In this document: piece by piece, positions 29,068 to 37,275 of the stretch
Position numbering within the stretch: the first letter of the stretch is position 1
Layout: every line of letters begins with the position of its first letter
From: Candidatus Binatia bacterium
Lineage (GTDB): Bacteria > Desulfobacterota > Binatia > UBA1149 > JAJCZL01
Assembly: GCA_028278325.1 (NCBI GenBank)
Contig: JANQEO010000237.1
Coordinates: forward strand, 1 to 59,957
DNA: 59,957 nt
Direction: 5' to 3'
Program-made: the position numbers and the translations under genes
The notes under the pieces: model-generated
What the model saw: only the letters and a program-made list of their open reading frames with translations
What the model was told of the DNA's origin: nothing
Databases searched by the model: none

Positions 29068-30054
29068 TCAGTCCTCGCGGCCCGTGGTGAGGATGACCTT
29101 TCCGCGCGCCTTGCGGTCGAGCACCATTCGCAACGCTTCAGCCGCCTTTTCCAGCGGGAACGTCGCGCACACATAGGGCCTGAGCTTGCCGTCGGCGTAG
29201 AGGGCCGCAAGCTCCTCGAGATTCGCCTGATTGGCTTCGCTCTCTCTGGCCGAGAAAGCCCCCCAGAACACGCCCACAACCTGGCAGCCTTTCAAGAGCA
29301 CCAGGTTGATAGGCAGCTCCGGAATACGACCACTGGCAAAGCCGACGACCAGAAAGCGTCCCTTCCATGCGATGCAGCGCATGGCCTGGTCGAAGAGGTC
29401 TCCGCCGACGGCATCGTAGATCACGTCGGCGCCTTCCCCACCGGTCAACTCCTTGGTGCGTTCCTTGAGATTCTCTGTTTCGTAGTTGATGACTTCGGTA
29501 GCACCGTACTCTTTGCACAGCTCGAGTTTCTCGTCGGTACTTGCGGCGGCGATCACGCGAGCACCCATGATGGCCCCCAGTTCCACAGCGGTCAGTCCAA
29601 CCCCGCCGGCGGCGCCGAGTACGAGCAGCGTTTCTCCGGGCTTCAGTTCGGCACGCTGCTTGAGAGCGTGGATGGACGTGCCGTAGGTCATCGTGAAGCC
29701 GGCGGCCGCTACATAGTCCATCTTGTCGGGGATGCGCATCAACCGGTCGGCCGGGACTACCAGCTCTTCGGCATACCCACCCCAGCCGGTCATAGCGATA
29801 ACCCTGTCACCTACCTGCCAGTCGCTGACACCCGCGCCGATCTCGCCGACGCGGCCGGCTACCTCACCACCGGGCGAGAAGGGCAACGGCGGTTTGAACT
29901 GATACTTGTCCTCGATGATCAGCGTATCCGGAAAATTCACCCCGCATGCCTGCACGTCGACCCTGACTTCGCCGTCACCGACTTGGGGTGAGTCGACGTC
30001 CTCGACGACGAGGGACTCGGGTGGACCATGCTGTTTGCAGACAACCGCCTTCAT
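29068..30054 (-). CDS. Zinc-free NADPH:quinone oxidoreductase-type MDR protein
   Basis: Medium-chain dehydrogenase/reductase of the quinone-oxidoreductase (QOR) branch, 328 residues, cytosolic. The N-terminal catalytic fold has VQACGVNFPDTLIIEDKYQFKPPLPFSPGGEVAG. The nucleotide-binding motif is LGAAGGVGLTAVELG (about residues 142-156), then AASTDEKLELCKEYGA. The Cys/His residues of zinc-containing alcohol dehydrogenases are absent. The C-terminus ends with LEKAAEALRMVLDRKARGKVILT, the common MDR ending. Reduces quinones or enones with NADPH; the natural substrate is unknown. Isolated, with a 167-base upstream gap before the CHRD gene. Confidence 0.92.
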   Translation of the reverse strand: MKAVVCKQHGPPESLVVEDVDSPQVGDGEVRVDVQACGVNFPDTLIIEDKYQFKPPLPFSPGGEVAGRVGEIGAGVSDWQVGDRVIAMTGWGGYAEELVVPADRLMRIPDKMDYVAAAGFTMTYGTSIHALKQRAELKPGETLLVLGAAGGVGLTAVELGAIMGARVIAAASTDEKLELCKEYGATEVINYETENLKERTKELTGGEGADVIYDAVGGDLFDQAMRCIAWKGRFLVVGFASGRIPELPINLVLLKGCQVVGVFWGAFSARESEANQANLEELAALYADGKLRPYVCATFPLEKAAEALRMVLDRKARGKVILTTGRED

Positions 30055-30221
30055 TGAACTCCTCCGCTTGTAGTCGTTAGAAAGTAGCGCGAGCGGCGCG
30101 ACAGCGAACCACCGCCACCGCTAGCACAGCTGAGAACATCAGGAAACCGGCAGCTCCGGCTCCGGCCTACAGATCAAAGTAGTGCCCGCAGGATCTGCGG
30201 CGGCACCGCCCGGGAAGCTAC

Positions 30222-31550
30222 TCAGGGCTGACAGCTCAGATTGGCCAACCCGTCGTCGAAATCATCGCAGTCCCGGGAAAGGCCGTCGACCGCGTTGAGA
30301 GCGAGGCAGACCCGGCACTCGACCAAGCGATTCAGGCACGCCGACACCACCGCGGGGTCATCGCTGCCACAACCGGCAACTGTGGCCGACAAGGACGCGA
30401 CACCATCACAGGTCTTGTCGATGGCCTTGAAGATCTTCCCCGTAGCCGGGCTGCAGGCCCTGTCTACCTTGAGCTTGGGGTCCTGGCCCATGCAGGCCTC
30501 CACGTCGGCGGCCTCGACGAAGGTCAGGCCCGGCTTTCCCTTCAGCCCGTCCTTCTTGCACTTGTTGAAGACGGCCAGCTTGGTGTCCTGGCATTTCTTG
30601 ACGGCCTTGGCGAGCTTGACCTGGCACTTCGCCTCTTCCGGTTGAGTGGTTTCATCCGCGATCGCCAAGTCGAGATCCGGCCCGAACACGTCGTGGATCA
30701 GGCCGAGTTCCTTAGCGTCGTACTCCGCGATGATGGTCGCCTCAGCGAGCAACTCCGTTGTCGAGCCGAAAGGAGGGAATCTGCCCACGCCGTCTTTGTC
30801 CTGCCCGACGCACTTCTTGGCGAAACCGTTCGACAGCTTGCCCTCGAGCTTCGAAAGCTTGAGCTTCGGGTCGTCGTCCAGGCAATCTTCGATCGTTCCC
30901 TGCAGCGCTCCTTTCGTGCCGTCTTTGATACACGAACATATCTGCTTGCCCCTGGCCTTGGCGAGCTTGGCGAAGTCCTTGTTCAGAGCGTTGGTGCACT
31001 TCTGCTGCGACTTGGTCTGCTCTTCGAGTTGATCGACCAGCACCAGGTTGCCGCGAATCTCACCGGCAGGCCACAGGTCGCTATGGACGTTTACGTAGCC
31101 CATCTCGTCGATCATGTGAGCTGCTACCTCGTCAGGGCCGAAAGGAGGATTCGGACTGCCCTCCACGATGATGGTTCCCAGAAAATCCAGATCGGAAACC
31201 GTGTCCGTCGTGCGGTCGACGCCGGCGGCGATCACGTCCGCCTCCAAGTTGAACACGTTGAACAGATGGGGCATGACGCTCTCGGACGGCAACGCCGGGC
31301 CATGAATGTGGATGGCGGTGAGCAGGCCCTGCAAACCGTTCCAACTTATCTCGTAGGCCAACCTCTCGGTGTTCGTGTCATATCTAAAGATGGCATGACC
31401 CGTCGCCGTGCTGTCTGTTGAGCCGTCACCGACACCCGAGTTGTTCACCTGGTCCTCGGTGATGTCCATGTCCCATACATAGGTCGTCGCCAAGGCAGGC
31501 GAAGCCGATAGCAACAACGTGGCGAGAACTGCGGCGGACTTGGCAAGCAT
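30222..31550 (-). CDS. Secreted CHRD-domain protein with Cys/Lys-rich helical C-terminus
   Basis: Exported 442-residue protein. Signal peptide about residues 1-21 (ASPALA/TT). A CHRD domain (about 25-180) is recognisable by ATGHAIFRYD, LAYEISWNGLQGLLTAIHIHGPA, VAAHMIDEMGYVNVHSDLWPAGEIRGNLVL. CHRD domains occur in chordin and in bacterial extracellular proteins. The remaining 260 residues are helical and rich in Lys and Cys (CTNALNKDFAKLAKARGKQIC, KCQVKLAKAVKKCQDTKLAVFNKCKKDG), with regularly spaced Cys suggesting disulfide-stitched helical repeats. That tail matches no family I can name. No anchor was seen. Function unknown, probably cell-surface or secreted. Confidence 0.8.
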   Translation of the reverse strand: MLAKSAAVLATLLLSASPALATTYVWDMDITEDQVNNSGVGDGSTDSTATGHAIFRYDTNTERLAYEISWNGLQGLLTAIHIHGPALPSESVMPHLFNVFNLEADVIAAGVDRTTDTVSDLDFLGTIIVEGSPNPPFGPDEVAAHMIDEMGYVNVHSDLWPAGEIRGNLVLVDQLEEQTKSQQKCTNALNKDFAKLAKARGKQICSCIKDGTKGALQGTIEDCLDDDPKLKLSKLEGKLSNGFAKKCVGQDKDGVGRFPPFGSTTELLAEATIIAEYDAKELGLIHDVFGPDLDLAIADETTQPEEAKCQVKLAKAVKKCQDTKLAVFNKCKKDGLKGKPGLTFVEAADVEACMGQDPKLKVDRACSPATGKIFKAIDKTCDGVASLSATVAGCGSDDPAVVSACLNRLVECRVCLALNAVDGLSRDCDDFDDGLANLSCQP

Positions 31551-31819
31551 GGACTAAGGACCTCCTGGTCAGAAACGTGCTCGGCAAACGCTATCACGGC
31601 GCGGGTGGCGGTTGCCAGTGGATTTCCGTCATCCTTTCGCGATCGTGGAGGGTATAGGAACGGATGCCTGAGCTCCTCGCCGGGATGGGGTACTCCCCTC
31701 GCCCCTATCGGGGGCGAGACGCGCCTTGCCCTTCCGAGACCTCGGACGGCATGGTAGCGATCGAGCCTCGCAGTAACCGGGACGCGGCCACGCTCGAGCC
31801 TTTGTCACGAGCCCTCCTC

Positions 31820-33010
31820 ATGTTGAATCGACACGCTCTCACCATAGTAGCCATCTTGGCTTCAGTGCTGTCCGCGTGCGAGTGGGGAGCCAACAGCGTA
31901 CTCGAGCCGCCGGTCCAACACATAGTTGCGACCTCGAACCGGCCACCGCGTGAAGCAAACCACTCCCGCCCATCGAACTTTTACTCGCGGCGCCTTGCCA
32001 CAGGCATCACGCCTCTCGAAGCACCGAGCTCCCCACGCACCGGCATCAACGAAGACGAACTAGACTGGGTCTCGACGGCCCAGGACTACCAGGTCGCTCT
32101 CATGGTCTCACGGGAGACGGGCTTCGATACCTGGGGCGTGGAATCGGCGGTCGCGGAGGTTCCCCCGGGCCGGCACACGGGCAGACACCGTCACGGGGAA
32201 GAGGCCATGTACATCGTTTCCGGCCGAGGGCTGATCGAAGTCGACGGGATCGGCTACGAATTCGAAGCCGGAACCACGATCGGAATCCCCTATGGGGCTG
32301 CGCATCGAATCTTCAACACCGGAAACGAGACGATCCGTTACGTGTCGGGCACTGCGGCCCCCTTGGAGACATTCGTCGGCCTCTACATGATGGAGCAACT
32401 CGAAACCCGCGGACAGAGCGATACCCCGCCTGCCGTCGAGATCTCCCACGACGGCTACGATCCTCGAGGACGACGCATCGTCATGCACTGGCGCGATGCC
32501 GAGTACCGAGATGGAGGTGTGAGCATACTCGCGGCTCTCAAAGCGAGGTTACTGGCAGGTGTGTGGCTGAAAAATGAGGCCGAGGGCGCGGCGCCCAGAG
32601 CAAGCAACTGGCAGGCCCGGGTCGCCACCGGCCTGGGCCATCACAGCGCTTGGGTAAGACTCATGGGCGGCAACGGAGAGGGCGGCTTCGACAACAAATT
32701 CGTGACGATGAGTCACATGCTGGTCGAGGCCCCCGGCACGCACAGCGGGAAGCACGCCCACATGGACGCGATTCTTTACGTCGTCCAGGGCGACGGCTAC
32801 AGCATCGTGGACGGCGAGAAGGTCGAATGGCGGGCGGGGTCGTCGCTGCGTATACGCGGGCCCCAGACTCCCCACCAACACTTCAACACCAGCGACGAGC
32901 CCTCGTATCTACTGCGCATCGCAAGCGGACTGCGCCCCTACTTCCAGGAGGCCGTCGAGGACGTCTACCCATACCTCTGGTACGAGGCCCAGGGCGCTAT
33001 CGACGACTGA
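31820..33010 (+). CDS. Bicupin lipoprotein
   Basis: Predicted lipoprotein of 396 residues with two cupin barrels. The signal segment LNRHALTIVAILASVLSAC gives a lipobox Cys near residue 20. The frame extends 52 codons upstream to 31664, but that portion would bury the signal, so the ATG at 31820 is preferred although no SD is evident. First cupin (about 120-210): PPGRHTGRHRHGEEAMYIVSG with the His-rich metal motif and GTTIGIPYGAAHRIFN. Second (about 300-390): APGTHSGKHAHMDAILYVVQG and GPQTPHQHFN. Two-barrel cupins include gentisate and hydroxynaphthoate dioxygenases; an exported lipid-anchored version is unusual. Enzymatic activity cannot be confirmed. Confidence 0.75.
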   Translation: MLNRHALTIVAILASVLSACEWGANSVLEPPVQHIVATSNRPPREANHSRPSNFYSRRLATGITPLEAPSSPRTGINEDELDWVSTAQDYQVALMVSRETGFDTWGVESAVAEVPPGRHTGRHRHGEEAMYIVSGRGLIEVDGIGYEFEAGTTIGIPYGAAHRIFNTGNETIRYVSGTAAPLETFVGLYMMEQLETRGQSDTPPAVEISHDGYDPRGRRIVMHWRDAEYRDGGVSILAALKARLLAGVWLKNEAEGAAPRASNWQARVATGLGHHSAWVRLMGGNGEGGFDNKFVTMSHMLVEAPGTHSGKHAHMDAILYVVQGDGYSIVDGEKVEWRAGSSLRIRGPQTPHQHFNTSDEPSYLLRIASGLRPYFQEAVEDVYPYLWYEAQGAIDD

Positions 33011-33043
33011 TCTCTTCGACGCGGACCCGCTGCCGGCGGCGGC

Positions 33044-35902
33044 TCAGGGCATAGTCGTCGTCGTGGTCCCCATGGGCCCTCCGTCGGTCCCCGGACCGAA
33101 CATGATCTCTACTACCGGTTCCTCCGTGGGCGGGTCACCCATCGGATCACTCGCATCAGTGATCGTGATCACGAAGTCGCCCGGGTTGACGAGAACGGCC
33201 GGATCGAAGCTGCAATACGCCAACTCGGCCGGCCCCGTAAATCCGGTTGCATGAACCGCCGCCACCTTGAGGACCCCGCCAGCTTCGTCGTCGTTGAAGG
33301 CGATCGTTGCCCCCGGCAACACGGTTTCGCATTCGACGAGGTCATCCGCGCCGGGGAAATCGCCTGCGGCGCCGCTGTAATCGACCTCGAACTGCAGAGC
33401 GCCCAGCTCGACTTCGTTGGTGACGTGGAAGGCCACCCGCAGACGGCAAGACAGCTCACAGGGCAGGTCCACCGCGCACCGTAGACACAGGAACGCGTCG
33501 GTCGTCCTGATGGAATTGCTGCCGTCGACGTCGCAGCACGACAGCGGACAGACCTCGGGAATGTCGACAGCCGTCCTGATAATGATCAGACAATCCGTCG
33601 CACTGGTCACTCGATCTCCGGTGGGATCACCGCAGCTACAGCAACCAGGAATCACGTCGTGTATGCAGAAACCCTGGTCGTCGCACTCGTCCGCGGTGCA
33701 AAGATCGCCGTCCTCCTCGCACATCGAACCCTCGGGCGCGGCCGGCACGGGGTCACACAGCCCGGTTGCCGGGTTACAAATGCTGTCGCCCTCGCATACC
33801 GAGTTGCCGGCCTCACAACGAACGTCATCGACCTTTACGCAGTTGCCCGTCCCGTCACACGCATCCGTGGTACAAAGATCACCTTCTACCTCACAAGGTG
33901 CACCCGCGGCTGCAAGACAGTCATCCGAGGCTTCGTCACACGCGTCCGCGCACTGCGCCGCGCCGGCACAGGGATCACCGGAGCTCACGCACGCACCTGA
34001 CTGGCAGGATTCGATTCCGGTGCAGAACGATCCGTCGTCGGTACAAGCGCTGCCATCGGCCAGCGGCTCGTGGCCGCATGCGCCCTGGCCATCGCAAACG
34101 TCTTCGGTGCACTCGTTGCCGTCGTCACTACAAGGCGTGCCGTCAGGAACGCTGCAAGATTCCGCAGCCTCGTCACATGCGCCCGCGCACTCACCGCCGC
34201 CCGCACAGGGATCTCCGGCGTGGTCGGAGCAGCTGCCGCCGGAACAGGTATCTACGCCGTTGCAGAAGACACCATCATCACACGGCGCGGTGTTGAAGTC
34301 GTTGCTGCAGCCCGTGACGCTGTCGCAGGAATCGTCAGTGCAGACGTTGGAATCGTCACAATCCAGCGGACCGCCCGGGGTGCACGCACCCGCCGCGCAC
34401 ACGTCGCCTTCCGTGCAAGCGTCACCGTCACTGCACGGATCCGTGTTGGGCGCATTGACGCAACCGCCGACGGTGTCGCAGGAATCGTCAGTGCAGACGT
34501 TGGAATCGTCACAATCCAGCTGACCGCCCGGGGTGCACGCACCCGCCGCGCACACGTCGCCTTCCGTGCAAGCGTCACCGTCACTGCAAGGACCCGTGTT
34601 GGGTGCATTGACGCAGCCGCCTATGCTGTCGCAGGAATCGTCAGTGCAGACGTTGGAATCATTGCAATCGAGCGGACCGCCCGGGGTGCACGCACCCGCC
34701 GCACATACGTCGCCTTCCGTGCAAGCGTCACCGTCACTGCACGGATCCGTGTTGGGCGCATTGACGCAACCGCCGATGGTGTCACAGGAGTCATCGGTGC
34801 AGATGTTGGAATCATCACAATCGAGCGGACCGCCCGGGGTGCACTCGCCCGCCGCACATACGTCGCCGTCCGTGCAAGCGTCACCGTCACTGCACGGACC
34901 CGTGTTGGGCGTGTTCACGCAGCCGTCGACACTATCGCAGGAATCATCGGTGCAGACGTTGGAGTCGTCGCAGTCGAGGGCTTGCCCTGCCGCGCAGCTG
35001 CCCGCTCCGTCACAGGTCTCGTCGCCGTTACAAGCGTCGCCGTCCGAACACGAAGAAGCGGCCGGCTCGAAACGGCAGTTGCTGTCGCAACAATCCCCAT
35101 CGGCCGTATTACCGTCGTCGCAGTCCTCGAGACCGGCATCGACCACGCCGTCACCGCATGAACCGATGGTCCTCTGGCATACATCGTTGCAGCCCCGGGA
35201 GTCATCGATGACACAGAAGCCCCCGGCATTGCACTCCGAACCCAGCGGAAGCGTACACGGTGTGTCGGGAGGCTCGGCCCCGAACATGCACACCCCGCCG
35301 AGGTCACATTGCTCACAAGGCGGCTCGAAGGAGCCGTTCCCGCACGTGTTCTCGCAGGAGCACGTATCCGAACAACCGTCACCCGCCGTGCTGTTGCCGT
35401 CATCGCACTCTTCCAGACAACTGACCGCGTCGTCGCCGCAGCTACACACCTCCACTAGAGTGATGACGGGGTTCACATTGACATCATTACGGTCGGTATC
35501 GGTAGCGGCGACAACGGTGATAACGAAGTCGCCGGCTACCGGGGCAGGATCAGCGGCCGGCTTTTCGAATATGCACTTGGCCAGGGAGCGGGGTGTACCG
35601 AATCCGATGTTGTCGGCGAAACCGAGTGTGGCGATGCTCGCCGCGTCGTCGTCGTTGAACGCCTCCAACGCGCCGAAGCCGGCGACCTTGGCGCACTCGA
35701 CGCCGCCGCCGCTACCCACGAAGTCACCACCTGCCCCCGAGTAATCGACGTCGAACTGCAACGAGCCGACTACGGGAAAGGGCGGCGGCCCTGCCGGTAG
35801 GACAGAGAAGTTGAGCGCGTACTCTTGGGTCGGTTGAGCGTGCGCGACCGACGCGCACATCAACAAAACGAGCACACCGAGAATCGGGCTCCGGTTCGAC
35901 AT
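33044..35902 (-). CDS. Large secreted Cys-rich protein with duplicated cohesin-like ends, dockerin-like module and four 51-residue repeats
   Basis: Exported 952-residue protein from the ATG at 35902 (frame extends 13 codons upstream without a signal). The signal peptide ends near VAHAQ. The N-terminal module has SLQFDVDYSGAGGDFVG and GDFVITVVAATD; a C-terminal module has ALQFEVDYSGAAGDFPG and GDFVITITDASD, an obvious internal duplication with a cohesin-like look. Between them lie Cys-rich stretches (CDDGNSTAGDGC, CDDGNTADGDCC), four near-identical 51-residue units (residues about 310-515), degenerate relatives, and a dockerin-like pair (GDPTGDRVTSATDCLIIIRTAV; DVDGSNSIRTTDAFLCLR). A short Thr tail (GTTTTTMP) closes it. 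Likely an extracellular, disulfide-rich, Ca-binding structural or adhesive protein; no enzymatic domain is visible. Confidence 0.8.
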   Translation of the reverse strand: MSNRSPILGVLVLLMCASVAHAQPTQEYALNFSVLPAGPPPFPVVGSLQFDVDYSGAGGDFVGSGGGVECAKVAGFGALEAFNDDDAASIATLGFADNIGFGTPRSLAKCIFEKPAADPAPVAGDFVITVVAATDTDRNDVNVNPVITLVEVCSCGDDAVSCLEECDDGNSTAGDGCSDTCSCENTCGNGSFEPPCEQCDLGGVCMFGAEPPDTPCTLPLGSECNAGGFCVIDDSRGCNDVCQRTIGSCGDGVVDAGLEDCDDGNTADGDCCDSNCRFEPAASSCSDGDACNGDETCDGAGSCAAGQALDCDDSNVCTDDSCDSVDGCVNTPNTGPCSDGDACTDGDVCAAGECTPGGPLDCDDSNICTDDSCDTIGGCVNAPNTDPCSDGDACTEGDVCAAGACTPGGPLDCNDSNVCTDDSCDSIGGCVNAPNTGPCSDGDACTEGDVCAAGACTPGGQLDCDDSNVCTDDSCDTVGGCVNAPNTDPCSDGDACTEGDVCAAGACTPGGPLDCDDSNVCTDDSCDSVTGCSNDFNTAPCDDGVFCNGVDTCSGGSCSDHAGDPCAGGGECAGACDEAAESCSVPDGTPCSDDGNECTEDVCDGQGACGHEPLADGSACTDDGSFCTGIESCQSGACVSSGDPCAGAAQCADACDEASDDCLAAAGAPCEVEGDLCTTDACDGTGNCVKVDDVRCEAGNSVCEGDSICNPATGLCDPVPAAPEGSMCEEDGDLCTADECDDQGFCIHDVIPGCCSCGDPTGDRVTSATDCLIIIRTAVDIPEVCPLSCCDVDGSNSIRTTDAFLCLRCAVDLPCELSCRLRVAFHVTNEVELGALQFEVDYSGAAGDFPGADDLVECETVLPGATIAFNDDEAGGVLKVAAVHATGFTGPAELAYCSFDPAVLVNPGDFVITITDASDPMGDPPTEEPVVEIMFGPGTDGGPMGTTTTTMP
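34361..34972 (-). repeat. Four tandem 153-bp repeats (51-residue Cys-rich units)
   Basis: The marker CCGTGTTGGG recurs at 34441, 34594, 34747 and 34900, exactly 153 bases apart. Each unit reads CxDSNxCTDDSCDx(V/I)xGCVNxPNT... through CSDGDACTxGDVCAAGxCTPGG and differs from the others at few positions. The fifth, downstream copy is degenerate. High DNA identity implies recent duplication or gene conversion. Confidence 0.95.
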
Positions 35903-36072
35903 TCCACCACCTCCCGCGGAATTAGGTGTCCCAAGGTACAACGCGCAGCGTCGTCAGCCCCGAGCTAGAAAGCCTCTCGCCCGCCAAGGATAGCACCACG
36001 GCCACCTCACGAATAGACGCGGGGTTAAGGCTGGACGAGAAATAGGACGTGGGCGTGGGGCGATCGGGGGGC

Positions 36073-37164
36073 TCAGGACGCCGGCTGCGCCTCGCCGCGC
36101 AGTTGGCTGATGATCCTGAGCAACTCGTCCGGGGCAACCACATCGGGTTCCTCGATCGAGTCTTTGTAGTCCTCGAACTCGAGCAGCCCGATCTTGGCGT
36201 ACTCCTCACGCACCCTGGGCGTGAGCAATCCGAGCCTCTTGAGATTGGGAACGATCTTGGAGAAGAGCATGCGCCTGAATCCGGTCATGAAGGGAGTCGA
36301 CTTGGCCCAATCCACCCAGGTGTCCACATCCCAGCCCATACGCTCATAGACTTGCTCCATGAGGAGCCTGTCGCGCATGAGATAGGTAGCCTCGATTATA
36401 AACTCCTCGCGCTCCCGCAACTCGGCCGAGGTCAGACCGTCCCTGTAGACATCCTCGAGCGACAAGACGCCGAAAGCCACGTGGCGTGCTTCGTCCTGCA
36501 TGATGCGCGCGGTGATGTCCTGGATGAGGGGCTCATCAGGCATCTGCGCTTTGATGAGACCGAAGGCCGCCAGAGCCAGCCCCTCGACCATGATCTGCAT
36601 TCCCAGGTAGGTCATGTCCCATCTGGAGTCAGAGATGATGTCGTCGAGAAGGGCCTGAAGGTGCCGGTTTACCTCGAAGGAACAGCCGAGCTTTTCGGTC
36701 AGGTAGCGATGGTAAACCTCTACATGGCGCGCTTCATCCTGCACCTGGTTGGCAGCGTAGAACTTGGCGTCTTCCAGAGGAGCCGACATCACTATCTTGG
36801 CGGTCGCGACAAGCGCACCCTGCTCACCGTGCAGAAACTGGGAGAGCATCCAGGCGTTCATGTTGAGCTGCATTTCGACGGACTCGCGCGCCTCGAGTTT
36901 GCGCGGCGGGGACAGCAGAGAATCCATGACATCGTTCATGCCGGCGGCGATCCGTTCGGACACCAGCTTTTCCATGTCGACCTCGATCGACCAGTCCAGA
37001 TCGCTGGCGTTCCAGGACATGGATTTGCCCTTCTCGTAGAGGGCCATGAGATTCTCTCGATCGAGCGGATACTCCCAGTCGAAGATCGTATCGAAGGAGG
37101 AGGCTACGGCCTCGCTTGCTCCAGTCTTGGGCAAGGGCAGAGGATTTTTCTGGGTATATTCCAT
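36073..37164 (-). CDS. Ferritin-like diiron protein (R2-like oxidase type)
   Basis: A 363-residue cytosolic protein with a ferritin-like four-helix core. All six expected carboxylate/His metal ligands are visible: Glu in HGEQGALVATAK, E-x-x-H in VQDEARHVEVYH, Glu in MVEGLALAAFG and a second E-x-x-H in MQDEARHVAFG. This pattern is shared with class I ribonucleotide reductase R2 and R2-like ligand-binding oxidases; the length fits the latter or related diiron oxygenases, and no R1 gene is near. It starts 111 bases after the end of the selenoprotein gene on the same strand, so they may be cotranscribed. Substrate unknown. The overlapping plus-strand frame of 389 codons is a shadow. Confidence 0.85.
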   Translation of the reverse strand: MEYTQKNPLPLPKTGASEAVASSFDTIFDWEYPLDRENLMALYEKGKSMSWNASDLDWSIEVDMEKLVSERIAAGMNDVMDSLLSPPRKLEARESVEMQLNMNAWMLSQFLHGEQGALVATAKIVMSAPLEDAKFYAANQVQDEARHVEVYHRYLTEKLGCSFEVNRHLQALLDDIISDSRWDMTYLGMQIMVEGLALAAFGLIKAQMPDEPLIQDITARIMQDEARHVAFGVLSLEDVYRDGLTSAELREREEFIIEATYLMRDRLLMEQVYERMGWDVDTWVDWAKSTPFMTGFRRMLFSKIVPNLKRLGLLTPRVREEYAKIGLLEFEDYKDSIEEPDVVAPDELLRIISQLRGEAQPAS

Positions 37165-37275
37165 TCCCGATTCTCCCGGTTGCGGTGTCAGCAGCGGCGC
37201 CGCGGTATCAACGGATAGTATGCAATTGTAAAGGTTGGATGAAGGCCTGGATACCCCTGACGAGCCCGCTCGGTC

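Noticed and set aside
34361..34972. CRISPR array
   Set aside because: The periodic array is coding, with 153-bp units and no spacers; no Cas genes are present.
33417..35744. Several 360-400-codon plus-strand frames over the Cys-rich gene
   Set aside because: The 153-bp repeat is a multiple of three, so any open frame stays open through all copies; no signal, motif or start supports them, whereas the minus-strand protein has a signal peptide and ordered Cys.
36049..37218. 389-codon plus-strand frame
   Set aside because: Antisense shadow of the diiron protein, whose metal ligands are all conserved on the minus strand.
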